A DNA stretch of 16,175 bases from JBBAEV01 sp041655735. GTDB lineage: Bacteria > Bacillota_I > Bacilli_A > RF39 > UBA660. Made by a program: the position numbers and the translations under genes. The stretch lies in NCBI GenBank assembly GCA_041655735.1, contig JBBAEV010000021.1, forward strand, positions 1-16,175, read 5' to 3'. Below the pieces are notes generated by a model that was not told where the DNA came from, searched no databases, and worked only from the letters and a program-made list of their open reading frames with translations. Shown piece after piece: positions 8,893-15,438 of this stretch. The stretch's first letter is position 1, and the number at the start of each line of letters is the position of its first letter.

Positions 8893-10164
8893 TTACTGAA
8901 CAGTATATGGGATTGCAAGGGTTCCAGAACCATCGTTATAGAGAACATCAGACTTCAGATTTAAAACTGGGCGGACGCCAATCGATGTGTTATAAGCGTT
9001 TTGCGCGTACACAAAACCACTGTCTCTTACACGCCACACGTAACTCGTGGAAGAGCCAAAAGCAGTAAAGGTCCACCAATTATAAGCTGATTTCCATAAG
9101 TAATTAGTTCTTCCTGCTTCATCAGTTATTCTTCCACAGTGACTTCCATTATCATTAAAATTATCTTCAGGATTAAGAGGATTCCAATAACTTCCTACAC
9201 AATTTTCATGATTTGACGCAGATAAGTAATCGCTTGCCCTTATTAATCCATAGCCTGTTGCGACACCAGTTTTACCTTTGAATATTTCACCATAATATGT
9301 TCCATCAATACATTCTGTAGATAGAAAATCACTGGTTGTCACTTGTTCTGTTGGATAACTTTGATTTTGTCCTACTCCTCCCAGACACCATTTAATTGGA
9401 TTAATATAATTAGTATCTATACTTAAACCTTCATCTTCATACCACCCTGCTAGTATTTCCTTTAAATCGGCATCCCTTGTGGTTGTTTCCCATTTATTTG
9501 AGCCCCAATCTCCACCTGATTCATCCCAAGCGTATGAACCAATAATTCCATCTTCTTCTGGAGGATTACTTTCATCTTTTTTCCCTTCATAAATGATTTT
9601 GATTCCTTCTTCATCTATTTTTATTATTCGCCATAAAATTGAAACCCCATCTTCTTCACCAAATTCTATCCAGTTATTTGGATTTGGTCCTACAAAGAAA
9701 CTTGCCTCATTACTTGTTCCTACATTCTTTAATTCATAGGTTCCTTCGCTTCCTACATTCGATTGGAACTTTGTTACTAATAACGGTTCAACTTCTCCAT
9801 CTTGATATTCATATGTATATCTTGCATTTTTAATTTTAGTTATTACCACTACACTAGTACCTGGCAATAATTCCCCTGTTCTTGGATCTTTAGGTATTTT
9901 TTCTAAAAACTTTTTTTCTACTAATTCATTTAATGTTACTTCACTTGTTTCTCCTATTTCATTTGGTAATACACTTGTGTTCTTCCCTACATATAGCCTT
10001 GTAGAATTTTCTATTATCCCTTTTTGATTTTGATATATATTTTCTCTTGAGTTCTGTATTATATTTCCTATAGCCGGTACCGCAATTATCAATATTATAG
10101 CAAGTACTACTATTACCGCGAGTAATTCTATTAAAGTAAATCCTTTTTCTTTTTTACTTCTCAT
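8893..10164 (-). CDS. Type IV pilin-like protein with large C-terminal lectin/FGE-like domain
   Basis: The 423-residue protein begins with a class III prepilin signal: KGFTLIE with cleavage expected between Gly8 and Phe9, Glu at mature position 5, then a hydrophobic helix (about 14-35). Residues 36-130 resemble the helix and early strands of pseudopilins. The remainder (about 150-423) is far larger than a normal pilin head, rich in Trp, Gly and Asn, with several Cys, and ends in WWTFTAF, VWRVRDSG and GVRPVLNL. That ending recalls the DUF6273 and FGE/C-type-lectin-like surface domains. It is probably exported and exposed, perhaps binding a ligand; function not known. No pilus assembly gene is in the window. 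Start ATG with GGAG upstream. The last 195 bases (residues 360-423) are about 45% GC against about 28% for the first 150, with CGT, CGC, GTC and CTG codons rare elsewhere. Confidence 0.85.
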   Translation of the reverse strand: MRSKKEKGFTLIELLAVIVVLAIILIIAVPAIGNIIQNSRENIYQNQKGIIENSTRLYVGKNTSVLPNEIGETSEVTLNELVEKKFLEKIPKDPRTGELLPGTSVVVITKIKNARYTYEYQDGEVEPLLVTKFQSNVGSEGTYELKNVGTSNEASFFVGPNPNNWIEFGEEDGVSILWRIIKIDEEGIKIIYEGKKDESNPPEEDGIIGSYAWDESGGDWGSNKWETTTRDADLKEILAGWYEDEGLSIDTNYINPIKWCLGGVGQNQSYPTEQVTTSDFLSTECIDGTYYGEIFKGKTGVATGYGLIRASDYLSASNHENCVGSYWNPLNPEDNFNDNGSHCGRITDEAGRTNYLWKSAYNWWTFTAFGSSTSYVWRVRDSGFVYAQNAYNTSIGVRPVLNLKSDVLYNDGSGTLAIPYTVQ

Positions 10165-10199
10165 AGACTACAGCTCCTCTATTTTTTATCTTCGTATAG

Positions 10200-10208
10200 A
10201 TAATAACA
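10200..10208 (-). promoter_or_regulatory. Extended -10 promoter of the pilin-like gene
   Basis: TGTTATTAT on the minus strand, 35 bases before the start codon. The -35 (TTTTAA at 17 bases) is poor. Confidence 0.5.
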
Positions 10209-10343
10209 TATTATGGTAGTTTTTAAAAGTTTTTCTGTTGTTCTTACTTGGATTTGATATTTTTATCATCTTTTTATATTAAATTATACTTATGCAAAAA
10301 TCATTTATATATTGTTACTAATCCATAATAATCATTCTTTTTT

Positions 10344-10373
10344 AAAAAAACACCTTCGTTTTTAGTTTAAGGT
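10344..10373 (-). terminator. Probable terminator after cdaR
   Basis: A short 5-bp stem (10352-10356 with 10369-10373, 12-base loop) is followed on the minus strand by a T-run. Weak stem, but correctly placed 45 bases past the cdaR stop. A T-run on the other strand too. Confidence 0.5.
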
Positions 10374-10417
10374 TTTTTATTTACCATTCACTTAACGAGA
10401 TGTTTATTTATTTTTTA

Positions 10418-11791
10418 TTATTTTTCTATTTGTATATTAACTTTTTTTATCTTTGGAGCATAATTTACCCTTAGATCATTTCCGGTTACAACAACATCTA
10501 CTTCATGATTTCCTACATTATACCCTTCAAGATCAATATAAGCATTAATCTCTGTTGCTTTAAGATTATCAAGAACTGATTGCGTACCTTTTACAATCAC
10601 TGTAACATACGTGTCTTCTGCTGATAATCCTAATACACTTAAATCAGAATCCAAATTTTTAACATCAATGTGTACATTTTCTATTTCTCTAGTAATTTCA
10701 TCTCCCAATGTTACATTCACTGTTGCATTAGTAACTGATATAGCATTTATTCCCACAGGTTTTTCAATTGTAACATTATATTCTTTGTTACCCTTCAAAC
10801 CCTCTACATCAACATTAATTGGAATATAATTTATCCCCGCAAGTATTTCTTCACTACCATATATAGTTACATTAGTTTCATCAGAAGTTAACAAATCTAT
10901 AGCTTTACCAAAACTAACTTTCCCAACAGGAACTATTTTTATAGGTACTTCTTTATGTGGAGATTTAATTGTAATATTAGCGCTAACTTTAGAAGGAACT
11001 AATTCCACATCAACTGCTGTACCATTTTCATCATAAGCAATTAAAGGAATATCTTTTAATACCATTGTTCCCTCTTTTGGATCAATAATATTATTAATAT
11101 CCACTAGTGCCTTAACCGTTGCGACTTCTTTTAATTTATGTTCAGCACCTTTAATAATAACATCATTTCTTGTTATTTCTACTTTATCAATAACCAGTTT
11201 TGAATCCAATTTATCTTGATTTAAAACATCAACTGTTAAAGTTCTTGTTTCTGATATTTTTGGATAAATAATTATAGTTATAAATGATGGGTCAAGTTTA
11301 TAATCAATCGAAGTAACCGATTGAGTATATTTTAAAGTAACTTTATGAGTTCCAGTTTTTAATCCAGTTAAATCAACTGCTACTCCTTGAGCTGGTAACT
11401 GTTTAGCTAAATATAAATCTGATCTTCTTCCTATTAAAGTTATGTCAACAGTATCAGGAAGTCCTTCAATAACATATGCTTCTTCATTATAAACTGCATT
11501 GACTGGTTGATTATATAAAACTTCTGCCGAACTTTCAATAAAAGTATTAACTTTAGTATCTACCACAAAGAAAGTAATTAATGCGATAAACAATGATACT
11601 AATATTAAGGCGTTAGTACTACTTATTACTTTTTCTAATCCTTTACTATTCTTAGTTAATTTATTAGCTATAACAACTATTAATTTAGTAATTGGTAAAA
11701 TAAGATATTTATCAATGAGCTTCCAAAGACCTATAAATATTTTTGCGATTGGTTTAAAAATATTAATCTTTATTTTCTTTTTCTTTTTCAT
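10418..11791 (-). CDS. cdaR: CdaR (YbbR-domain) regulator of c-di-AMP synthesis
   Basis: The 457-residue protein has a Lys-rich start, a hydrophobic amphipathic stretch (9-43), a membrane helix (about 58-77) and four YbbR repeats outside the membrane (roughly 84-176, 180-275, 280-363, 368-455). CdaR binds the diadenylate cyclase CdaA through the membrane and modulates its activity. The frame is open for 27 more codons upstream, but I choose the ATG at 11789-11791: it has AAGAGG nine bases before it and gives a normal-length family protein. It overlaps the end of cdaA by 29 bases in another frame, so translation is probably coupled. In Bacillus the next gene would be glmM; here the operon ends. 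Confidence 0.88.
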   Translation of the reverse strand: MKKKKKIKINIFKPIAKIFIGLWKLIDKYLILPITKLIVVIANKLTKNSKGLEKVISSTNALILVSLFIALITFFVVDTKVNTFIESSAEVLYNQPVNAVYNEEAYVIEGLPDTVDITLIGRRSDLYLAKQLPAQGVAVDLTGLKTGTHKVTLKYTQSVTSIDYKLDPSFITIIIYPKISETRTLTVDVLNQDKLDSKLVIDKVEITRNDVIIKGAEHKLKEVATVKALVDINNIIDPKEGTMVLKDIPLIAYDENGTAVDVELVPSKVSANITIKSPHKEVPIKIVPVGKVSFGKAIDLLTSDETNVTIYGSEEILAGINYIPINVDVEGLKGNKEYNVTIEKPVGINAISVTNATVNVTLGDEITREIENVHIDVKNLDSDLSVLGLSAEDTYVTVIVKGTQSVLDNLKATEINAYIDLEGYNVGNHEVDVVVTGNDLRVNYAPKIKKVNIQIEK

Positions 11792-12620
11792 TTTTTTCTT
11801 CCTCTTCTTTATTTTCTTCCTCTTCTTTAAGAACTTCTTCATAAAGATCGTCTTTCTTCGGTCTAAGTTCATTGATAAGCATCATTCTAACATCATCAAG
11901 TGTTAAATTATAATTCAATTCCCCCTTAACCGCAATTGATAATCTACCTGTTTCTTCAGACACAACAATCGCAATTGCATCCGTATCTTCAGAGATTCCT
12001 AAAGCTGCTCTATGACGAGTTCCCAACCTTTTATTTATACTATTACTTTTACTAACTGGAAAAACAGCTCCTACTGAAGTAATTCTATTCCCTTGGATTA
12101 TAACCCCTCCATCATGAAGCGGATTATTAGGGAAGAAAATTGAAACTAATAAATCATTGCTTAAATCAGCATATATTTTTTTAGACTTTTCAATATACTC
12201 ATGTAAGCTAATATCACGTTCTAATACAATCAAAGCTCCTATTCGATTTCTTTTTAAATTATCAATAGCCTGAACTACTTCATAAACTAAACTTTCTCTC
12301 TCATCAACAGTTAAAACTTTATGCCTTCCTAATAATTGACTTCTCCCTAATTGTTCTAAAACATTTCTAATTTCTGGTTGAAATATAATAATTAAGGCAA
12401 GAGGTCCCCACATAATTATATATTCCAATATTAAACCAATAGTAACTAAACCAAAAATATTACTTACTATTTTTAAAAATATAATGAAGGCTATACCTTT
12501 AAATAATAAAATCATTCTTACATTATTTCTAATATTTTTTAATATATAATAAAATACTAACCATACCAAACTAATATCTAACAGTTGTTTTAAGATGGTT
12601 GTTATAATTTCAAATGTCAT
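11763..12620 (-). CDS. cdaA: Diadenylate cyclase CdaA (c-di-AMP synthase)
   Basis: The 285-residue protein has three N-terminal membrane helices (about 12-29, 35-56, 60-80), a short linker with the family motif FQPEIRNVLEQLGR (80-93), and a DAC domain (about 105-250). It makes c-di-AMP from two ATP, the second messenger for potassium and wall balance. Seen signatures are NPLHDGG (166-172) and GTRHRAALGIS (200-210). The first is normally DGA; here Gly172 replaces Ala. The C-terminal tail (260-285) is almost entirely Glu, Lys and Asn. Start ATG with AAGGAGG six bases upstream. It has its own extended -10 promoter between pyrG and its start, and is followed by overlapping cdaR. Confidence 0.95.
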   Translation of the reverse strand: MTFEIITTILKQLLDISLVWLVFYYILKNIRNNVRMILLFKGIAFIIFLKIVSNIFGLVTIGLILEYIIMWGPLALIIIFQPEIRNVLEQLGRSQLLGRHKVLTVDERESLVYEVVQAIDNLKRNRIGALIVLERDISLHEYIEKSKKIYADLSNDLLVSIFFPNNPLHDGGVIIQGNRITSVGAVFPVSKSNSINKRLGTRHRAALGISEDTDAIAIVVSEETGRLSIAVKGELNYNLTLDDVRMMLINELRPKKDDLYEEVLKEEEENKEEEEKNEKEKENKD

Positions 12621-12650
12621 ATTTGTCCTCCTTAAAAATTAACTATAATA

Positions 12651-12659
12651 ATTATAACA
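12651..12659 (-). promoter_or_regulatory. Extended -10 promoter of cdaA-cdaR
   Basis: TGTTATAAT, a perfect extended -10, 30 bases before the cdaA start codon. The best -35 is TTCATA (12675-12680, 18-base spacer), which lies within the pyrG terminator stem. Confidence 0.65.
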
Positions 12660-12660
12660 C

Positions 12661-12688
12661 AATAAAAAGATATTTATGAAATATCTTT
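12661..12688 (-). terminator. Intrinsic terminator overlapping the pyrG stop codon
   Basis: A 10-bp stem (12666-12675 with 12679-12688, 3-base loop) followed on the minus strand by TTTTTATT. It includes the last codons and stop of pyrG. It separates pyrG from cdaA. Confidence 0.8.
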
Positions 12689-14329
12689 CTTATTTTTTTC
12701 TATTTTATTGTCATAACTAGCTTTAATAAGTCCTAAAAATAATGGATGTGGAGCAAGTGGTCGGGATTTAAATTCTGGATGAAATTGAGTGCCAACAAAA
12801 AATCTATGATTAGGTATTTCTATTATTTCAACCAATTTTTTATTAGGAGAAATCCCTGCGATTAATAATCCTTTATCTTCTAATAATTTTCTATACTCAT
12901 TATTAAATTCATAGCGATGACGATGTCTTTCTGATATTTTTTCTTCTTTATAATATTCATACGCTTTAGAATCTTTCTTTATATAACAAGGATATGCACC
13001 AAGACGCATAGTTGCGCCATAATTCTCTTTTTTTAATTTTTCTATTTGATCGTTCATTGTATGAATGATTAAATGTTTCGCTTTGCTATTCATCTCTTCT
13101 GTTGTTGCATCTTTTATTCCTGCAACATTTCTCGCAAATTCAATAGTAGCTAATTGCATTCCATAACACAATCCTAAGAAAGGAATGTTATTTTCTCTTA
13201 TATACTTAATAGCTTTTATTTTGCCTTCTATACCTCTAGTACCAAACCCTCCAGGAATAATAATACCATCATAATTAGATATTTCTTTTAACTTATTGGA
13301 ATCTTCTTCATAATCACCAGAAGAAAGCCAACTTATAACTGGTTTTTTATTAAATTGCCATGATGCATGTTTTATAGCCTCAATTACTGACATATAAGAA
13401 TCAGATAATATATACTCGCCTGTTTTAAAATATTTACCTATAATGCCAATTTTTATTTCCTCTGTTACAGATTTAATTTTATTGGATAATTCTGCCCATT
13501 TTTTTAATCCGTCATTATCTTTTCTTTCTTCCAATCTTAAAATTTCAATCAACCTATCATCTAATCCACCTTTTTTAAAATTTAAAGCAATATCATATAT
13601 GCAATCTACATCAGGTGCTGAAATGATATTAGTTTTAGGCAAATTACAAAAAATAGATAATTTTTCTCTTCTTTTATTATCAAGCGCCTTTTCTGCCCTA
13701 CATAATAGTATATCTGGTTGAATACCTGAAGAATTAAGTGTTCTAACCGCTGCTTGCGTAGGTTTAGTCTTCATTTCTCCCACCATTTTTGGAATAGGTA
13801 TGTAAGATACCATCATAAATGCTACATCATAAGGATTACTTAATTTAAGCATACGCGCAGCTTCTAGAAATAGTAAATTTTGATATTCTCCAATAGTTCC
13901 CCCTATTTCTATAATTACAATATCGGCTTTTGCTTTTTTACCAGCCTCTTTTATTCTTCTAATTACTTCTAAAGGAATATGAGGAACAACCTCTACACAC
14001 TTCCCTCCATATTTTAAGTTTCTTTCATCATTAATTACAGTTTGATACACTAAACCAGTAGTCATTTGATTAGTAGATAATATATCTTTATTTAAAAATC
14101 TTTCATAGTTACCAAGATCTTGGTCTGTTTCTCTTCCATCATCAGTCACAAAAACTTCACCGTGTTCAGTTGGATTCATAGTTCCAGCATCCACATTAAT
14201 ATAAGGGTCAATTTTAACACAAGTAACATTATAACCCCTTGATTCTAATAATTTAGCTGTTGACGCCGTTGTAATTCCTTTCCCTACAGAAGACATTACG
14301 CCTCCTACTACAAATATATACTTAGCCAA
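12674..14329 (-). CDS. pyrG: CTP synthase
   Basis: The 551-residue enzyme converts UTP, ATP and glutamine to CTP. The synthetase half (1-265) has GGVMSSVGKGI (9-19), DPYINVDAGTMNP (41-53), HGEVFVTDDG (56-65) and EIGGTIGEYQN (141-151). The glutaminase half (about 290-545) has the PGGFGTRG oxyanion-side motif (359-366), Cys388 in GLCYGMQ, and His517/Glu519 in GTQFHPEF. All key residues are present. It differs from the usual form: GEYQN replaces GDIES, GLCYGMQ replaces GICLGMQ, and there is a small insertion before GEMKTKPTQ (184-192). The start is TTG with AAGGAG and GGTGAT upstream; no in-frame ATG is nearer. Its leader holds a promoter and then a terminator hairpin, so expression is probably controlled by attenuation. 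Confidence 0.96.
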   Translation of the reverse strand: MAKYIFVVGGVMSSVGKGITTASTAKLLESRGYNVTCVKIDPYINVDAGTMNPTEHGEVFVTDDGRETDQDLGNYERFLNKDILSTNQMTTGLVYQTVINDERNLKYGGKCVEVVPHIPLEVIRRIKEAGKKAKADIVIIEIGGTIGEYQNLLFLEAARMLKLSNPYDVAFMMVSYIPIPKMVGEMKTKPTQAAVRTLNSSGIQPDILLCRAEKALDNKRREKLSIFCNLPKTNIISAPDVDCIYDIALNFKKGGLDDRLIEILRLEERKDNDGLKKWAELSNKIKSVTEEIKIGIIGKYFKTGEYILSDSYMSVIEAIKHASWQFNKKPVISWLSSGDYEEDSNKLKEISNYDGIIIPGGFGTRGIEGKIKAIKYIRENNIPFLGLCYGMQLATIEFARNVAGIKDATTEEMNSKAKHLIIHTMNDQIEKLKKENYGATMRLGAYPCYIKKDSKAYEYYKEEKISERHRHRYEFNNEYRKLLEDKGLLIAGISPNKKLVEIIEIPNHRFFVGTQFHPEFKSRPLAPHPLFLGLIKASYDNKIEKNKKDIS

Positions 14330-14351
14330 AATATCACCACTCCTTCTCTAG

Positions 14352-14383
14352 TTAAAACAAAAGACTCTCCGTATGGAGAGTCT
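14352..14383 (-). terminator. Leader terminator (attenuator) of pyrG
   Basis: A 9-bp GC-containing stem (14375-14383 with 14362-14370, 4-base loop) is followed on the minus strand by TTTTGTTTT. It lies about 15 bases after the predicted transcription start of pyrG and 22 bases before the start codon. Transcription of pyrG must therefore read through it. Bacillus pyrG has the same layout and is controlled by CTP through slippage at the start site. Confidence 0.8.
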
Positions 14384-14403
14384 AATCATGTTGGCTCTAT
14401 TTA

Positions 14404-14432
14404 ATTATAGCAAATCAATTTTTATAGTTCAA
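14404..14432 (-). promoter_or_regulatory. Strong pyrG promoter
   Basis: TTGAAC (14427-14432), a 17-base spacer and TATAAT (14404-14409), with TGC before the -10. The initial transcript should begin near 14397-14398 as (A)GAGCC. It starts 14 bases after the stop codon of the upstream gene. Confidence 0.88.
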
Positions 14433-14445
14433 TCTAAAATTGAAA

Positions 14446-15033
14446 TTATTCCCAACTTTTTTCTTCTTCTATTGGTTGTTCAGCAACTGGGGCTTGTGGT
14501 TGAGGTTCTGGCTGAGGTTGTTCGGGTACTTGAGGTTCTGGTTCTGGTTGAGGTTCTGGCTGAGGAACTGGTTGTGCCCCTTGATTAAAATTAAAATTAT
14601 TAGTTAATCCTGATAATGGACTTTCTTCATTCATAACTTCTTCTCCTTCTTTAACTTCTTCTCCTTCTTTAGCTTCTTCAACTTTTGGAGTTGCCCCAAA
14701 AGGGGAATATTGTTCTTCCATTTTTACTGGCTGTTCTTCAACTGGTTCTTCTTTTACGTCTTCAATCGGTTGTGAAACTGGTGCTGGCTGTTCAGTTACT
14801 ACTGGTTCTTCTACTGGCGCTGGTTGTTCTACAACTGGTTCTTCTACTTTTGTAGGTTCTTCTGTTTCAACAGGGCCAGCTGTTGCCTCATCAACACTTT
14901 TTTCAATTTTCTTTTTCTTTCTTCGATCAGCAATAAAACCTATTATCGCAAATAATATAATAGCTCCTGCTATTATTAAGATATATAAGTTATTTTCTGC
15001 TAAATCAGTAAAAAAATCTATTATAGCATCCAT
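14446..15033 (-). CDS. Single-pass membrane protein with Pro/Glu-rich tail (hypothetical)
   Basis: The 195-residue protein has a short N-terminus, one membrane helix (about 15-35), then a positive patch (DRRKKKKIEK, 36-45), so the long tail is predicted to lie in the cytoplasm. Residues 50-195 are disordered and rich in Pro, Glu, Val and Gln: VEEPVVEQPAP and VEEPVVTEQPAP are direct repeats (63-85), KEGEEV occurs twice (122-133), and a QPEP-type stretch runs 155-180. The arrangement (N-terminal helix plus long Pro-rich arm) recalls ZipA-like or ribosome/divisome tethers but I do not recognise the family. The start is the ATG at 15031-15033, with AAGGAGG nine bases upstream; the open frame extends 20 codons further without support. 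Own promoter at 15063-15090; no clear terminator before the pyrG promoter. Confidence 0.78.
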   Translation of the reverse strand: MDAIIDFFTDLAENNLYILIIAGAIILFAIIGFIADRRKKKKIEKSVDEATAGPVETEEPTKVEEPVVEQPAPVEEPVVTEQPAPVSQPIEDVKEEPVEEQPVKMEEQYSPFGATPKVEEAKEGEEVKEGEEVMNEESPLSGLTNNFNFNQGAQPVPQPEPQPEPEPQVPEQPQPEPQPQAPVAEQPIEEEKSWE

Positions 15034-15062
15034 ATATTTTATCCTCCTTATCTTATAATATA

Positions 15063-15090
15063 ATATTAACATAAAAAAGTAAAAATTCAA
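15063..15090 (-). promoter_or_regulatory. Promoter of the Pro/Glu-rich membrane protein gene
   Basis: TTGAAT (15085-15090), a 16-base spacer and TAATAT (15063-15068), preceded by TGT (extended -10), 30 bases before the start codon. Confidence 0.6.
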
Positions 15091-15144
15091 CAAAAAATAT
15101 TACTCTTTACATAATTTTATGAATTATTGTATGTTTTTTATTAC

Positions 15145-15173
15145 AAAAAATAAGACATATTTATGTCTTATTT
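15145..15173 (-). terminator. Terminator after a gene remnant
   Basis: A 12-bp stem (15148-15159 with 15162-15173) is followed on the minus strand by six T. It lies two bases past the stop codon of the remnant at 15176-15262, and no intact minus-strand gene ends here. Confidence 0.7.
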
Positions 15174-15175
15174 AA

Positions 15176-15262
15176 TTATTTATTATAGGCCCGACCTTGT
15201 TTTACTAGCACATCAAAATCTGGAATTAATAATGCAAGTTCATTGGCTTTTTTTAATACTTT
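15176..15262 (-). pseudogene. Remnant of a minus-strand gene (last 28 codons)
   Basis: The minus strand reads KVLKKANELALLIPDFDVLV, then KQGRAYNK and a stop, with protein-like composition and codon use like the neighbours, and a strong terminator directly after. Just upstream is an in-frame TAA, followed by AT-rich DNA without a start or ribosome-binding site. This looks like the C-terminus of a gene whose front has been lost or frameshifted. I do not recognise the parent family. It could be chance coding in a short stretch. Confidence 0.4.
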
Positions 15263-15374
15263 TTAGCAACCTAGTATTTCCTATTAATAATTATACAATT
15301 TTATATATCTTATATAACTAAGTAGTAACAATTTGTTATGTGTTATTTAAAATAGTTATATCACCATATATGTT

Positions 15375-15401
15375 ACCTAGATTATATTAATTCATATACT
15401 A
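15375..15401 (+). promoter_or_regulatory. Candidate sigma-K-type promoter of the LysM-CAP gene
   Basis: AC (15375-15376), 16 bases, CATATACTA (15393-15401) fits the sigma-K pattern AC-16/17-CATANNNTA. A TATAAT at 15400-15405 overlaps but has no -35, so sigma-A use cannot be excluded. Confidence 0.35.
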
Positions 15402-15438
15402 TAATGTATATTTAAAAACTAATAGAAAGGTGGTAAAT

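Noticed and set aside
9639..9833. Plus-strand frame of 64 codons opposite the pilin-like gene
   Set aside because: Antisense shadow of a well-supported gene, with biased His/Leu composition and no ribosome-binding site.
10418..11872. Longer cdaR start at 11872
   Set aside because: It would overlap cdaA by 110 bases and add 27 Lys/Arg-rich residues; the ATG at 11789-11791 has a better-placed ribosome-binding site.
13443..14588. Plus-strand frames opposite pyrG and the Pro/Glu-rich gene
   Set aside because: Their composition simply mirrors the opposite strand; no start signals.
14446..15093. Longer start of the Pro/Glu-rich protein at 15093
   Set aside because: It would place the coding start upstream of the likely promoter and the AAGGAGG site.
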